Shown here: positions 33,280 through 43,900 of the stretch, in pieces
How the letters are laid out: each line of letters begins with the position of its first letter
How positions within the stretch are numbered: the first letter of the stretch is position 1
Assembly: GCF_049341845.1 (NCBI RefSeq)
Contig: NZ_JBMPIT010000005.1
Location: 248,001-312,000, forward strand
DNA: 64,000 nt
Reading direction: 5' to 3'
Source of the DNA: Curtobacterium guangdongense
Lineage (GTDB): Bacteria; Actinomycetota; Actinomycetes; Actinomycetales; Microbacteriaceae
Notes under the pieces: model-generated
What the model saw: the letters and a program-made list of their open reading frames with translations, nothing else
Databases searched by the model: none
What the model was told of the DNA's origin: nothing
Translations under genes and position numbers: made by a program

Positions 33280-34464
33280 TCAGGTCGTCGTCGCCGCGTC
33301 CCGCGACTCGGTGAACGCCTGCACGCACGCCTCGATCTGCTCCTCGGTGTGCGCGGCGGAGAGCTGCACACGGATGCGGGCACGCCCCTTCGGCACCACG
33401 GGGTAGCTGAACGCGGTGACGTAGACCCCTCTGGCCTGCATCTCGTCGGCGATCCGGGCCGTCAGGGCCGCGTCGTGGAACATGACCGGCACGATCGGGT
33501 GCTCACCGGCGAGCAGTTCGAACCCGGCGTCGGTCATCCGCGTCCGGAACAGCTCGGCGTTCCGCGCCAGGCGGGCCCTGGCGTCGTCGGACCGTTCGAT
33601 GAGGTCCAGCGCCGCCACCGTCCCGGCTGCGATGACCGGGGCGAGCGAGTTCGAGAAGAGGTACGGACGCGAGCGCTGCCGGAGCAGGTCGACGATCTCC
33701 TTCCGGCTCGACACGTAGCCGCCGGATGCGCCGCCCAGCGCCTTGCCGAAGGTCCCCGTGTACACGTCGACCCGGTCCGCGACGCCGCAGTGCTCCGGCG
33801 TTCCGCGACCGTGCTCCCCGATGAAGCCGACGGCGTGCGAATCGTCCACGATGACCAGGGCGTCGTAGCGGTCCGCGAGGTCGCAGATCTCCGCGAGCGG
33901 TGCGATGAAGCCGTCCATCGAGAACACGCCGTCCGTCACGATCGCCCGGAAGCGCGCGTCCCCCGCCGCGACGAGCTGCGCCTCGAGGTCCTGCATGTCA
34001 CGGTTCCGGTAGCGGTACCGCTGCGCCTTGCAGAGTCGGACGCCGTCGATGATCGAGGCGTGGTTCAGCTCGTCGGAGATGATCGCGTCCTCGGGGCCGA
34101 GCAGCACCTCGAACAACCCGCCGTTCGCATCGAAGCACGACGAGTACAGGATCGTCGCCTCGGTGCCGAGGAACGACGACACCCGGCGTTCGAGGTCGAG
34201 GTGCAGGTCCTGCGTTCCGCAGATGAACCGGACGCTCGCCATCCCGTAGCCCCAGCGGTCGAGCGCGTCCTTCGCCGCGTCGACCAGGTCCGTCGAATCG
34301 GCGAGCCCGAGGTAGTTGTTCGCGCAGAAGTTGAGGAGCTCGCGCCCGTCCGCGTCGATCGCGGCTCGCTGGGGACCCGAGATGCCCCGTTCGTGCTTGG
34401 TGAGGCCCGCGTCCTCGATGCCCGCGAGTTCGTTCGCCAGGTGTTCCTTGATCGCGCCGTACAT
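33280..34464 (-). CDS. kbl: glycine C-acetyltransferase (2-amino-3-ketobutyrate CoA ligase)
   Basis: The 394-aa PLP enzyme splits 2-amino-3-ketobutyrate with CoA into glycine and acetyl-CoA. Signatures are NFCANNYLGLADSTDLVDAA, VIVDDSHAVGFIGEHGRGTP and the PLP Lys in YTGTFGKALGGASGG. The ATG at 34464 overlaps the tdh TGA by one base, marking a coupled tdh-kbl pair. The pair lies between priA and fmt, which are adjacent in related genomes (from memory), so it looks inserted. The frame continues upstream only as a shadow of tdh. Confidence 0.96.
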   Translation of the reverse strand: MYGAIKEHLANELAGIEDAGLTKHERGISGPQRAAIDADGRELLNFCANNYLGLADSTDLVDAAKDALDRWGYGMASVRFICGTQDLHLDLERRVSSFLGTEATILYSSCFDANGGLFEVLLGPEDAIISDELNHASIIDGVRLCKAQRYRYRNRDMQDLEAQLVAAGDARFRAIVTDGVFSMDGFIAPLAEICDLADRYDALVIVDDSHAVGFIGEHGRGTPEHCGVADRVDVYTGTFGKALGGASGGYVSSRKEIVDLLRQRSRPYLFSNSLAPVIAAGTVAALDLIERSDDARARLARNAELFRTRMTDAGFELLAGEHPIVPVMFHDAALTARIADEMQARGVYVTAFSYPVVPKGRARIRVQLSAAHTEEQIEACVQAFTESRDAATTT

Positions 34465-35516
34465 CAGTGCTCCGTCCAGTCGATGACGACCTTGCCGCCG
34501 TCTGCGGTCGCTGCCGCTTCGAATGCCTGCTCCCATTCGGCCGCCGGGAACCGTGCCGTCACGAGCGAGCCGATGCGGTCCCGCAGCACCGTGCTCGTCT
34601 GCAACATCGAGCTCATGGCCTGCCAGGTCTCGAACATCTCGCGGCCGTAGATGCCCTTCACGGTGAGCATGTGCGTCACGACGAGTCCCCAGTCGACGGC
34701 GATCGTGCTCGACGGCAGGCCGAGCATCGCGATCCGCCCGCCGTGGTTCATGTTCGCGACCATCGAGGGCAGCGCGTCCGGCGCGCCGGACATCTCGAAG
34801 CCGACGTCGAAGCCCTCGCGCATGCCGAGGTCGTGCTGCGCCGCCCGGATCGCCTCGGCACCGTCGGCCCGGACGTCGACCGCGGCGTCGGCGCCCATCT
34901 CCGTCGCCATCGCCAGGCGGTTCGCGCTGACGTCGGTCCCCACCACGAACCGGGCTCCGGCGTGGCGTGCGACCGCGATCGCCATGAGGCCGATCGGTCC
35001 GCACCCCGTCACGAGCACGTCCTCGCCGATGACCGGGAAGGCCAGTGCGGTGTGCACGGCGTTCCCGAGCGGGTCGAACAGCGCGCCCACCTCCGGCTCG
35101 ATCGTCTCGTGGTGGACCCAGACGTTCGCGCCGGGCAGCGTCAGGTACTCGGCGAAGGCGCCGTCCCCTTGCACGCCGAGCCCCTTCGTGCGGATGCACA
35201 TCTGGCGGCGACCGGCGCGGCAGTTCCGGCAGGTGCCGCACACGATGTGTCCCTCGCCCGAGACCTGGTCCCCGACCGAGACGTCCCGGACGGCTGCGCC
35301 CACCTCGACGACCTCGCCGAAGAACTCGTGCCCGGGGACGAGCGGCGCGGTGACGGCGGAGGCCGCCCAGTCGTCCCATCGTCTGATGTGCAGGTCGGTG
35401 CCGCAGATGCCGGTCCGGAGCACCCGGATCAGGACCTCGTCCTCGGTGGGGACCGGCACGGGACGGTCGACCATGACCAGTCCCGGGGCGGCATCGGGCT
35501 TGTACAGCGCTCGCAT
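34464..35516 (-). CDS. tdh: L-threonine 3-dehydrogenase
   Basis: The 350-aa zinc-dependent medium-chain dehydrogenase oxidises threonine to 2-amino-3-ketobutyrate. The catalytic zinc site is RTGICGTDLHIRRWD plus GHEFFGEVVEVG. The structural zinc cysteines are in GTCRNCRAGRRQMCIRTKGL, and the nucleotide-binding motif is VLVTGCGPIGLMAIAVARH. The ATG at 35516 (MRALYKPDAAPGLVMVDRPV) is the family start. Together with kbl it degrades threonine to glycine and acetyl-CoA. Confidence 0.95.
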   Translation of the reverse strand: MRALYKPDAAPGLVMVDRPVPVPTEDEVLIRVLRTGICGTDLHIRRWDDWAASAVTAPLVPGHEFFGEVVEVGAAVRDVSVGDQVSGEGHIVCGTCRNCRAGRRQMCIRTKGLGVQGDGAFAEYLTLPGANVWVHHETIEPEVGALFDPLGNAVHTALAFPVIGEDVLVTGCGPIGLMAIAVARHAGARFVVGTDVSANRLAMATEMGADAAVDVRADGAEAIRAAQHDLGMREGFDVGFEMSGAPDALPSMVANMNHGGRIAMLGLPSSTIAVDWGLVVTHMLTVKGIYGREMFETWQAMSSMLQTSTVLRDRIGSLVTARFPAAEWEQAFEAAATADGGKVVIDWTEH

Positions 35517-35587
35517 CGCGTTCACCTCGTCGTGAATGTCGTCTGACGGCGACTCGTGGTCACCGCCCTCCACCCTGGCACAGCTCG

Positions 35588-35639
35588 TGACGGGGCCGGG
35601 TAGGGAGGGCCGCGGGCGCGCCTGCGCGGGACCCCGTCA
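35588..35639 (-). terminator. GC-rich hairpin after priA
   Basis: TGACGGGG at 35588-35595 pairs with CCCCGTCA at 35632-35639, with an inner CGCGC/GCGCG-rich stem; the right arm includes the priA stop codon. It may separate priA from tdh. No U-tract. Confidence 0.4.
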
Positions 35640-37616
35640 GACCTCGGAGAAGGGCTCGGCGTCGTCGAGCCGCGCGCGGAGCGCGGGAGCCGCGCGTCGC
35701 TTGTCGCCGCCGGGGAGCACCCGGCGCGTCGAGGATCGCCGGATGACCTCGGCCTTGAGCGTCGCGGCGACCTCGGTGCCGTGCGCGTACGGGAAGCGCA
35801 CGATCGCGCGGACCGTGCCGGGGACCGGGTCGTCCACGGGCACCGGACCGAGCACGGGACCGACCGGGGCGTCTCCGAGCGCCTCGACCGCCGCGGTCAC
35901 CGCCTGCTCCGTCCCGGTCAGCGTCGCCACCCGGACGGCGGGCGGGAAGAGCAGCTCGCGGCGGTCGACGAGCTCGTCGTGCGCGGGACCGTCGAGCTGC
36001 CACAGGGCCATCGCGGTCGCGAGACGGCCTCCGATGCCGACCAGGTAGACCTCGGCGCCCGGAGCGCCCTTCGCGGCGGCGTTCGTCCAGAAGCGGAGCA
36101 CTTCCTCCTGCACGCGGAGGCCCTCCCTCGCGAGCATGCGTTCGCCGTCGAGCAGCAGCACGCAGGCGTACCCACCCGGTGTCGACGGTTCTGCGCCCCG
36201 CGTCGCGACGACCACCGCGGGTTTCGCGGGGACCTCGTCGATCGGCCGTGACCCGTCCGCGACGATGATCCGGGTGCCGGGGAACGCCCGACCGAGCTCG
36301 TCCGCGGTGCGCTGGGCACCCTGCCCTACGGGCTTCAACTTGCCCCCACCGCACGTCGGGCAGCGGTACCCGACCGCGAGGGCGCCGCAGAACCGGCACT
36401 GCGGGACGGCACCGTGCGTGGGACTGCCGAGCGGCCCGCCGCACACTCGGCAGTGCGCACGCTCGCCGCAGTCGGCGCAGACGAGTCCGGTGCCGAAGCC
36501 CGGGTTCGCGACCTGCACGAGCACCGGGCCCTCGCGACTGGCCTCTCGTGCCGCACGCCACGCACTGCTCGGGATCCGGGCCTGGGCGGCCGGGCCGTCG
36601 GCGTTCACCTGCTGTGCGGTCGGGATGACGTTCGGCACCAGCTGGCGGTACGGCACCACGTCCTCGAGCCACTGCAGCTCGACGAGCCGCTGCACGTCGG
36701 TGCTCCGAGCGTGCGCGGCGAACAGCAGCGCGGCGCCGGACTGCGCTGCCCGGACGAGGGCGACGTCGCGGGTGTGGACGTAGGGCGCACGCGGCTCGAT
36801 GAACGACTGGTCGCCGTCGTCCCACATCGCGATCAGCCCGAGGTCGTCGGCGGGCGCGTACATCGCCGTCCGGTTCCCGATCGCCACCACCGGGTGCGTC
36901 CGCGCCTGCAACAGCGCCTTCGCACGCTGACCGTTCGTCTGCTTCGCGTCGAACCGGACCACCCGTTCGACGGGCACGAGCGCGTGCAGCGCCCGTTCCA
37001 GGTCCATCACGTCGCGGAAGTCCGGGACCGCGATGACGGCCGAGCGCTCGGTGGCGAGGGTCCGCGCAGCCGCCTGCGCGAGCGTCGCGGCCCAGCCGGG
37101 GACCCACACCGGCTCGTCGGCGGACCCGAGGTCGACGGGGTGCGGGACCGCTGCCACCGCCGCACGGCCGTCCTTCGCCAGGACACCCTCCAGCACGCCG
37201 TCCCCGTAGCCCGTCACGGATGGGGCGACCACCGCGGGTGGCACGGCGGACGTGTCCCGCGCGAGCCAGGCCTTCTCGGCCCGGACCTGCCGCGTCGGCA
37301 CGGCCAGGCGCAGCACGTCCGATGCCACCCCGGCGGCCCGGTCGGACACCGCGCGTGCGAGCTTCCAGATCTCCGGCGCGAGCACCGGGACCGGGCTGAC
37401 GAGCGTCTCGATCGCGCTGAGCTCCCCGGGGTAGCTGCCCTCCTCGAGCACCTCGACGACGTACGCGTCGGACATCCTGGCGCCGGTGCGCAGTGGCACC
37501 TTCACGCGGACCCCCGGCACGCAGTCGGCCTCGAGCTCGGCCGGCACCCGGTAGTCGAACAGACGGTCGAGCTGCGGGAGCGGCGAGTCGAGGACGACGC
37601 GCGCGACGGTGGTCAC
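35637..37616 (-). CDS. priA: primosomal protein N', actinobacterial degenerate form
   Basis: The 659-aa protein aligns in plan with PriA, the replication-restart initiator. It has the N-terminal DNA-binding part (VARVVLDSPLPQLDRLFDYR), zinc-binding cysteines (CADCGERAHCRVCGGPLG, CRFCGALAVGYRCPTCGGGK) and the C-terminal domain. No Walker A GxGKT motif is present, and the DEAD-type box reads MWDDGD, so it should not work as a helicase. Loss of helicase motifs is a known feature of many actinobacterial PriA proteins. The GTG start at 37616 lies 9 nt after the metK stop. Confidence 0.92.
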   Translation of the reverse strand: MTTVARVVLDSPLPQLDRLFDYRVPAELEADCVPGVRVKVPLRTGARMSDAYVVEVLEEGSYPGELSAIETLVSPVPVLAPEIWKLARAVSDRAAGVASDVLRLAVPTRQVRAEKAWLARDTSAVPPAVVAPSVTGYGDGVLEGVLAKDGRAAVAAVPHPVDLGSADEPVWVPGWAATLAQAAARTLATERSAVIAVPDFRDVMDLERALHALVPVERVVRFDAKQTNGQRAKALLQARTHPVVAIGNRTAMYAPADDLGLIAMWDDGDQSFIEPRAPYVHTRDVALVRAAQSGAALLFAAHARSTDVQRLVELQWLEDVVPYRQLVPNVIPTAQQVNADGPAAQARIPSSAWRAAREASREGPVLVQVANPGFGTGLVCADCGERAHCRVCGGPLGSPTHGAVPQCRFCGALAVGYRCPTCGGGKLKPVGQGAQRTADELGRAFPGTRIIVADGSRPIDEVPAKPAVVVATRGAEPSTPGGYACVLLLDGERMLAREGLRVQEEVLRFWTNAAAKGAPGAEVYLVGIGGRLATAMALWQLDGPAHDELVDRRELLFPPAVRVATLTGTEQAVTAAVEALGDAPVGPVLGPVPVDDPVPGTVRAIVRFPYAHGTEVAATLKAEVIRRSSTRRVLPGGDKRRAAPALRARLDDAEPFSEV

Positions 37617-37624
37617 GCGTGCCT

Positions 37625-38839
<1,215 letters not shown>

Positions 38840-38844
38840 CGGGG

Positions 38845-39111
38845 TCAGACGGTGGTCTGCGGCTGCTGCTTGGTGGCGGTGAGCTTGTCCTCGTTGATCT
38901 CATGGAGGGCCACCGACAGCGGCTTGTCGTCGATCGTGGAGTCGACGAGCGGACCGACGTTGTCGAAGAGCGAGCCCTCGTGCAGGTCGGCGTAGTAGTC
39001 GTTGATCTGGCGCGCGCGCTTCGACGCGAAGATGACGAGCGCGTACTTCGACTCGACCTTGGACAGCAGGTCGTCGATGGGCGGGTCGATGATGCCCTGG
39101 GGGTTGGCCAT
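38845..39111 (-). CDS. rpoZ: DNA-directed RNA polymerase omega subunit
   Basis: The 88-aa subunit assists assembly of beta'. DDLLSKVESKYALVIFASKR and ARQINDYYADL are the conserved omega core with the N-terminal helix. The ATG at 39111 is preceded by GGAGAC. It follows gmk by 57 nt and precedes metK, the usual actinobacterial order gmk-rpoZ-metK. Confidence 0.96.
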   Translation of the reverse strand: MANPQGIIDPPIDDLLSKVESKYALVIFASKRARQINDYYADLHEGSLFDNVGPLVDSTIDDKPLSVALHEINEDKLTATKQQPQTTV

Positions 39112-39168
39112 GGTGTCTCCTGTCGACGGAAAGATCGGTCGCACCCGGCGGGGCGCAGTCGCGCCCGG

Positions 39169-40083
39169 CTAGGGCGCAGTGAACAAGTCTACGACTTCCT
39201 GTGCCGCGGTGCTGACATCGGAGTTCACGATGCGCACGTCGAACTCGTCCTGCGCGGCGAGCTCGACCTTCGCGGTCTCGAGCCGACGGGCCTGTTCCTC
39301 CGCGGATTCCGTCCCGCGACCGATCAGCCGGCGGACGAGTTCGTCCCACGTCGGCGGCAGCAGGAAGACGAGCACGGCCTCGGGCATGGCGTCGCGCACC
39401 TGCCGAGCGCCCTGCAGGTCGATCTCGAGCATGACCTTGTCGCCGGCGTCGAGCGCGCGGTCGATCGGCGGACGCGGGGTGCCGTACCGGTACGAGTTGT
39501 GCACGGTCGCCCACTCGAGGAGCTCGCGGTCCCGGATCATCCGGTCGAACTCGGCGTCGTCGACGAAGTAGTAGTGCACGCCGTCGACCTCGCCGGGTCG
39601 GGGCTTCCTGGTCGTCGCGGACACGCTGAGGTTCACCTCGGGGTACTGCTCGCGGATGTACGCGCTGACGGTGCCCTTGCCGACGGCGGTGGGACCCGCG
39701 AGCACGACGAGCTTCGACACTCCACGCTTGCGGCCACGCGCGACGAGCCAGTCCGACAGCGCGGTCCGCTGCCGGGTCCCGAGTCCGCCGAGCCGCTTCG
39801 ACGGCGCGATCCGGAGCGTGCCCATGATCCCTTCGGCCCGCGCCGGACCGATCCCGCTCAGGCTGGTGAGGAGGTCGCGGACGCGCAGGGACTTCTCGGC
39901 CGGTGCGTCCTCGTCGCTCCATGCGGTGCGCGCGACGTCGAGCGCCGACCGCTCCCCCGACGCGACGGCGGCCTTGACCGCCGCCCGGGCGCGACGTGCG
40001 GCGACCGCCGCACGAGCCGCCGCGACACGGTCCACCTCTGGCGGATTGCGGTGCGCAGGCAGCTGGCTGCGGTCGTCGGTCAT
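39169..40083 (-). CDS. gmk: mIHF-guanylate kinase fusion
   Basis: The 304-aa protein combines two actinobacterial neighbours. Residues about 16-117 match the mycobacterial/streptomycete integration host factor mIHF (VAAARAAVAARRARAAVKAA; LLTSLSGIGPARAEGIMGTL; RLGGLGTRQRTALSDWL). That family binds DNA and shapes the nucleoid. Residues 123-304 are guanylate kinase with P-loop GPTAVGKGT (130-138), SVSATTRKPRPGEVDGVHYY and the lid region, phosphorylating GMP to GDP. No stop or frameshift separates them. The ATG at 40083 overlaps pyrF by 4 nt. Processing into two proteins cannot be excluded. Confidence 0.92.
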   Translation of the reverse strand: MTDDRSQLPAHRNPPEVDRVAAARAAVAARRARAAVKAAVASGERSALDVARTAWSDEDAPAEKSLRVRDLLTSLSGIGPARAEGIMGTLRIAPSKRLGGLGTRQRTALSDWLVARGRKRGVSKLVVLAGPTAVGKGTVSAYIREQYPEVNLSVSATTRKPRPGEVDGVHYYFVDDAEFDRMIRDRELLEWATVHNSYRYGTPRPPIDRALDAGDKVMLEIDLQGARQVRDAMPEAVLVFLLPPTWDELVRRLIGRGTESAEEQARRLETAKVELAAQDEFDVRIVNSDVSTAAQEVVDLFTAP

Positions 40084-40982
40084 GCCCCTGCCCCCGCCAG
40101 CGCCGTCGCGATCCGGTCGGCACGGTCGGTGACGAGCGCCGCGACGCCGTCCGGCCCGTCGGTGAGCAGCCCGCGGGACTCGCTCACGAGCACCTGCTCG
40201 GCACGGGAGCCGTACAGGGACCGGAGGTCCTCGATGCGAGCGCCCTGGGCACCGAACCCCGGGGCCAGGATCGGCGAAGTGCCGATCTCGTCCGCGCCGA
40301 TGCCGAATTCCTGCAGGGAGAGGGTCGCGCCGAGCACGAGCCCGACGTCGCCGATGGCCTGGTCGCCCACGGCCGGGTTGTCGTCTGCCACGTCGAGAAC
40401 GATACCGGCAGCGACGGAGCGCCCCGCACGCGGGCCCTCCGCCAGCACTGCTGTCTGCAGGACGCGGGCCTCGGGGTTGCTCGTCGCCGCGAGCACGAAC
40501 ACGCCGGCGCCGTTCCGGCGCGCGACGTCGACCGTGCCGGCGAGCGAGCCGTAGCCGAGGTACGGCGAGACCGTCATCGCGTCGGCCGCGAACGGCCCGT
40601 CGCGGTCCAGCCACGCGAGCGCGTAGTCGTCACCGGTCGATCCGATGTCGCCGCGCTTCACGTCGGCGACGACCAGGAGGCCCGCATCGCGTGCCCGGCG
40701 GATCGTCGCGTCGAGCGCACGGTAGCCGTCCACCCCCGCGGCCTCGAAGAAGGCGATCTGCGGCTTCACGACCGCCGCGCGGCCGGCGGCCGCGTCCACC
40801 AGGACACGGCCGAACTCGGTCAGACCCGCTTCGTCACGACCGAGCCCCCACGCCGCCAGGGTGGCGGCATGGGGGTCGATCCCGACGCACAGGGCGGAAC
40901 GCGACCCGATGGCGGCCGCGAGCCGGACGCCGAACGGCACCGTGCCTCCCCTCCGGTCAGCATCCACGGGGCGGTCCGTCAC
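40080..40982 (-). CDS. pyrF: orotidine 5'-phosphate decarboxylase (type 2)
   Basis: The 300-aa enzyme decarboxylates OMP to UMP, the last step of de novo pyrimidine synthesis. The catalytic Asp-Lys array lies in LLVVADVKRGDIGSTGDDYA, and the N-terminus has LCVGIDPHAATLAAWGL. Length and motif spacing are those of the longer type 2 enzymes of actinobacteria. ATGA overlaps at both ends tie it to carB and gmk. Confidence 0.95.
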   Translation of the reverse strand: MTDRPVDADRRGGTVPFGVRLAAAIGSRSALCVGIDPHAATLAAWGLGRDEAGLTEFGRVLVDAAAGRAAVVKPQIAFFEAAGVDGYRALDATIRRARDAGLLVVADVKRGDIGSTGDDYALAWLDRDGPFAADAMTVSPYLGYGSLAGTVDVARRNGAGVFVLAATSNPEARVLQTAVLAEGPRAGRSVAAGIVLDVADDNPAVGDQAIGDVGLVLGATLSLQEFGIGADEIGTSPILAPGFGAQGARIEDLRSLYGSRAEQVLVSESRGLLTDGPDGVAALVTDRADRIATALAGAGA

Positions 40983-43900
40983 CAGCCAGCCCGCTCGAGC
41001 GCGTAGTCCTGCAGGCTGCGGACGCTGTGCTGCGTGCCGATCGTCTCGATCGCCGCGACTGCCGCACCGAGCTGCGCGATCGTCGTGAACAGCGGCTTGT
41101 CCGCCGCGACGGTTGCCGCGCGGATCTCGTAGCCGTCCGCGCGACCCGACGCGCCCGACGGCGTGTTGATCACGATGTCGACCTCGTCGCGGGCGAGCAT
41201 CTCGACGACGCTGTCGCCGCCCTGGCTGAACTTGCCGACGACCGACACCTGGATGCCGTTGCGGCGCAGGACCTCGGCGGTGCCCTCGGTCGCGGTGATC
41301 GTGAAGCCGAGCTGCTGCAGGCGGTGCACCGGCAGCACGATCGCGCGCTTGTCGGTGTCGGCGACGCTCACGAAGACCGTGCCGGACGTCGGCAGCCCGC
41401 CGTACGCGGCTTCCTGCGACTTGAGGAACGCCCGCGGGAAGTCGCGGTCGATCCCCATGACCTCACCCGTGGAGCGCATCTCCGGGCTGAGGACCGAGTC
41501 GACGACCTGGCCCTCTGCCGTGCGGAACCGGCGGAAGGGCAGCACGGCCTCCTTGACCGCGACCGGGGCCTGGGCGGGGACGAACGCGCCGTCCCGCTCC
41601 GGCAGGAGCCCCTCGGCGACGAGTCCGTCGACGGTGGTCCCGGTCATGATGCGGGCGGCGGCCTTCGCCAGCGCGATGCCGAGCGCCTTGGAGACGAACG
41701 GGACGGTGCGGCTGGCACGCGGGTTCGCCTCGAGCACGTAGAGCACGCCGGCGCCGATCGCGAACTGCACGTTGAGCAGCCCCCGGACACCGATGCCGCG
41801 CGCGATCTTCTCGGTCGCGTCGACGACGGCCTGGATCTCGCCGCGGCCGAGCCCGACCGGCGGGAGCGTGCACGACGAGTCGCCGGAGTGGATCCCGGCT
41901 TCCTCGATGTGCTCCATGATGCCGCCGATGTAGAGCCGCTCACCGTCGAAGAGCGCGTCGACGTCGATCTCCACGGCGTCGTCGAGGAACCGGTCCACCA
42001 GGAGCGGCAGATCAGGGCCGATGATCGCCTGGTCGGCCATCCGGTCGAAGTAGTCGGCCATCGCGGTGGAGTCGTAGACGATCTCCATGCCGCGGCCGCC
42101 GAGGACGAACGACGGGCGGACGAGCACCGGGTACCCGATCTCCTCGGCCACCGCGGTCGCGCTGGCGAGGTCGTGCGCGGTGCCGTTGCGCGGGGTGAGC
42201 AGCCCGGCCTCGTCGAGGATCGCGGAGAACTGACCGCGCTCCTCGGCGGAGTCGATCGCCGTCGGGCTGGTGCCGAGGATCGGGATGCCGGCAGCCTCGA
42301 GCGGCTTCGCGAGCCCCAGTGCCGTCTGGCCGCCGAGCTGCACGACGACGCCGACGAGCTCCCCGGACGCGGCCTCGGCCTCGATGACCTCGAGGACGTC
42401 CTCGGTGGTCAGCGGCTCGAAGTACAGGCGGTCGGAGGTGTCGTAGTCCGTGGAGACCGTCTCCGGGTTGCAGTTGATCATGATCGTCTCGAACCCGGCG
42501 TCCGAGAGCGCGAAGGACGCGTGCACGCACGAGTAGTCGAACTCGACGCCCTGGCCGATGCGGTTCGGGCCGGAGCCGAGGATGACGACCTTCTTGCGGT
42601 CGCTCGGGGCGACCTCGGTCTCGGTGTCGTAGGACGAGTAGTGGTACGGCGTGAGTGCCGGGAACTCGCCGGCGCAGGTGTCCACCGTCTTGAACACCGG
42701 ACGGATGCCCAGCGCGTGACGGGTGTTGCGGACGTCCTGCTCGGTGACGCCGCGCAGCGCCGCGATCTGGATGTCGCTGAAGCCGTGCTCCTTCGCCCAC
42801 CGGATCGTGTCGGCGTCGAGCTCCGCTGCCGCGGCGACCTCGGCGGCGACCTCGTTGATGAGCACGATCTGGTCGATGAACCACGGGTCGATCTTCGTGG
42901 CGTCGAAGACCTCTTCCGCGGTGGCGCCGGCGACCAGGGCCTGCTGCACCGTGACGATGCGGCCGTCGGTCGGGATCGCCGACTTCGCCAGCAGTGCGTC
43001 CTTGTCGAGCTCGGTGGCCGGGGTGTCCCAGTGGAAGCTCGAGCCGCGCTTCTCCAGCGAGCGGAGCGACTTCTGCAGGGCGGTGGCGTAGTTCCGGCCG
43101 ATGGCCATCGCCTCGCCGACGCTCTTCATCGTCGTGGTCAGCGTGGCGTCGGCGGCCGGGAACTTCTCGAACGCGAACCGCGGGGTCTTCACCACGACGT
43201 AGTCGAGCGTCGGCTCGAAGCTCGCCGGGGTGACGCGCGTGATGTCGTTCTGGATCTCGTCGAGGCGGTACCCGATGGCGAGCTTCGCGGCGATCTTGGC
43301 GATCGGGAAGCCCGTCGCCTTCGACGCGAGGGCGCTCGAGCGGGACACGCGCGGGTTCATCTCGATCACGATGACGCGACCGTTCGACGGGTCGATCGCG
43401 AACTGGATGTTGCAGCCGCCGGTGTCGACGCCGACGCGACGGATGATGTCGATGCCGATGTCGCGGAGGTTCTGGTACTCGCGGTCGGTGAGCGTGAGCG
43501 CCGGGGCGACCGTGATCGAGTCGCCGGTGTGCACGCCGACCGGGTCGACGTTCTCGATGGAGCAGACCACGACGGTGTTGTCGTAGTTGTCCCGCATGAG
43601 CTCGAGCTCGTACTCCTTCCAGCCGAGGATCGACTCCTCGAGCAGGACCTCGGTCGTCGGGCTGGACTGCAGGCCGTCGCCGACGAAGCGGACGAGCTCC
43701 TCCTCGTTGTACGCGAAGCCGGAGCCGAGACCGCCCATCGTGAAGGACGGACGGACGACGAGCGGGTAGCCGAGGTCGGCCGCGAACGCCTTCGCCTCCT
43801 CCAGCGTGTGCGCGATGTGGCTGCGCGCCACGTCGGCACCCGACTCGAGCACGAGCTCCTTGAAGAGCCAGCGGTCCTCGCCGCGCTGGATCGCGTCGAC

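Noticed and set aside
33280..35379. A single 699-aa protein covering kbl with a long N-terminal extension
   Set aside because: The extension is the tdh gene read in the wrong frame; kbl begins at the ATG at 34464, which overlaps the tdh stop.
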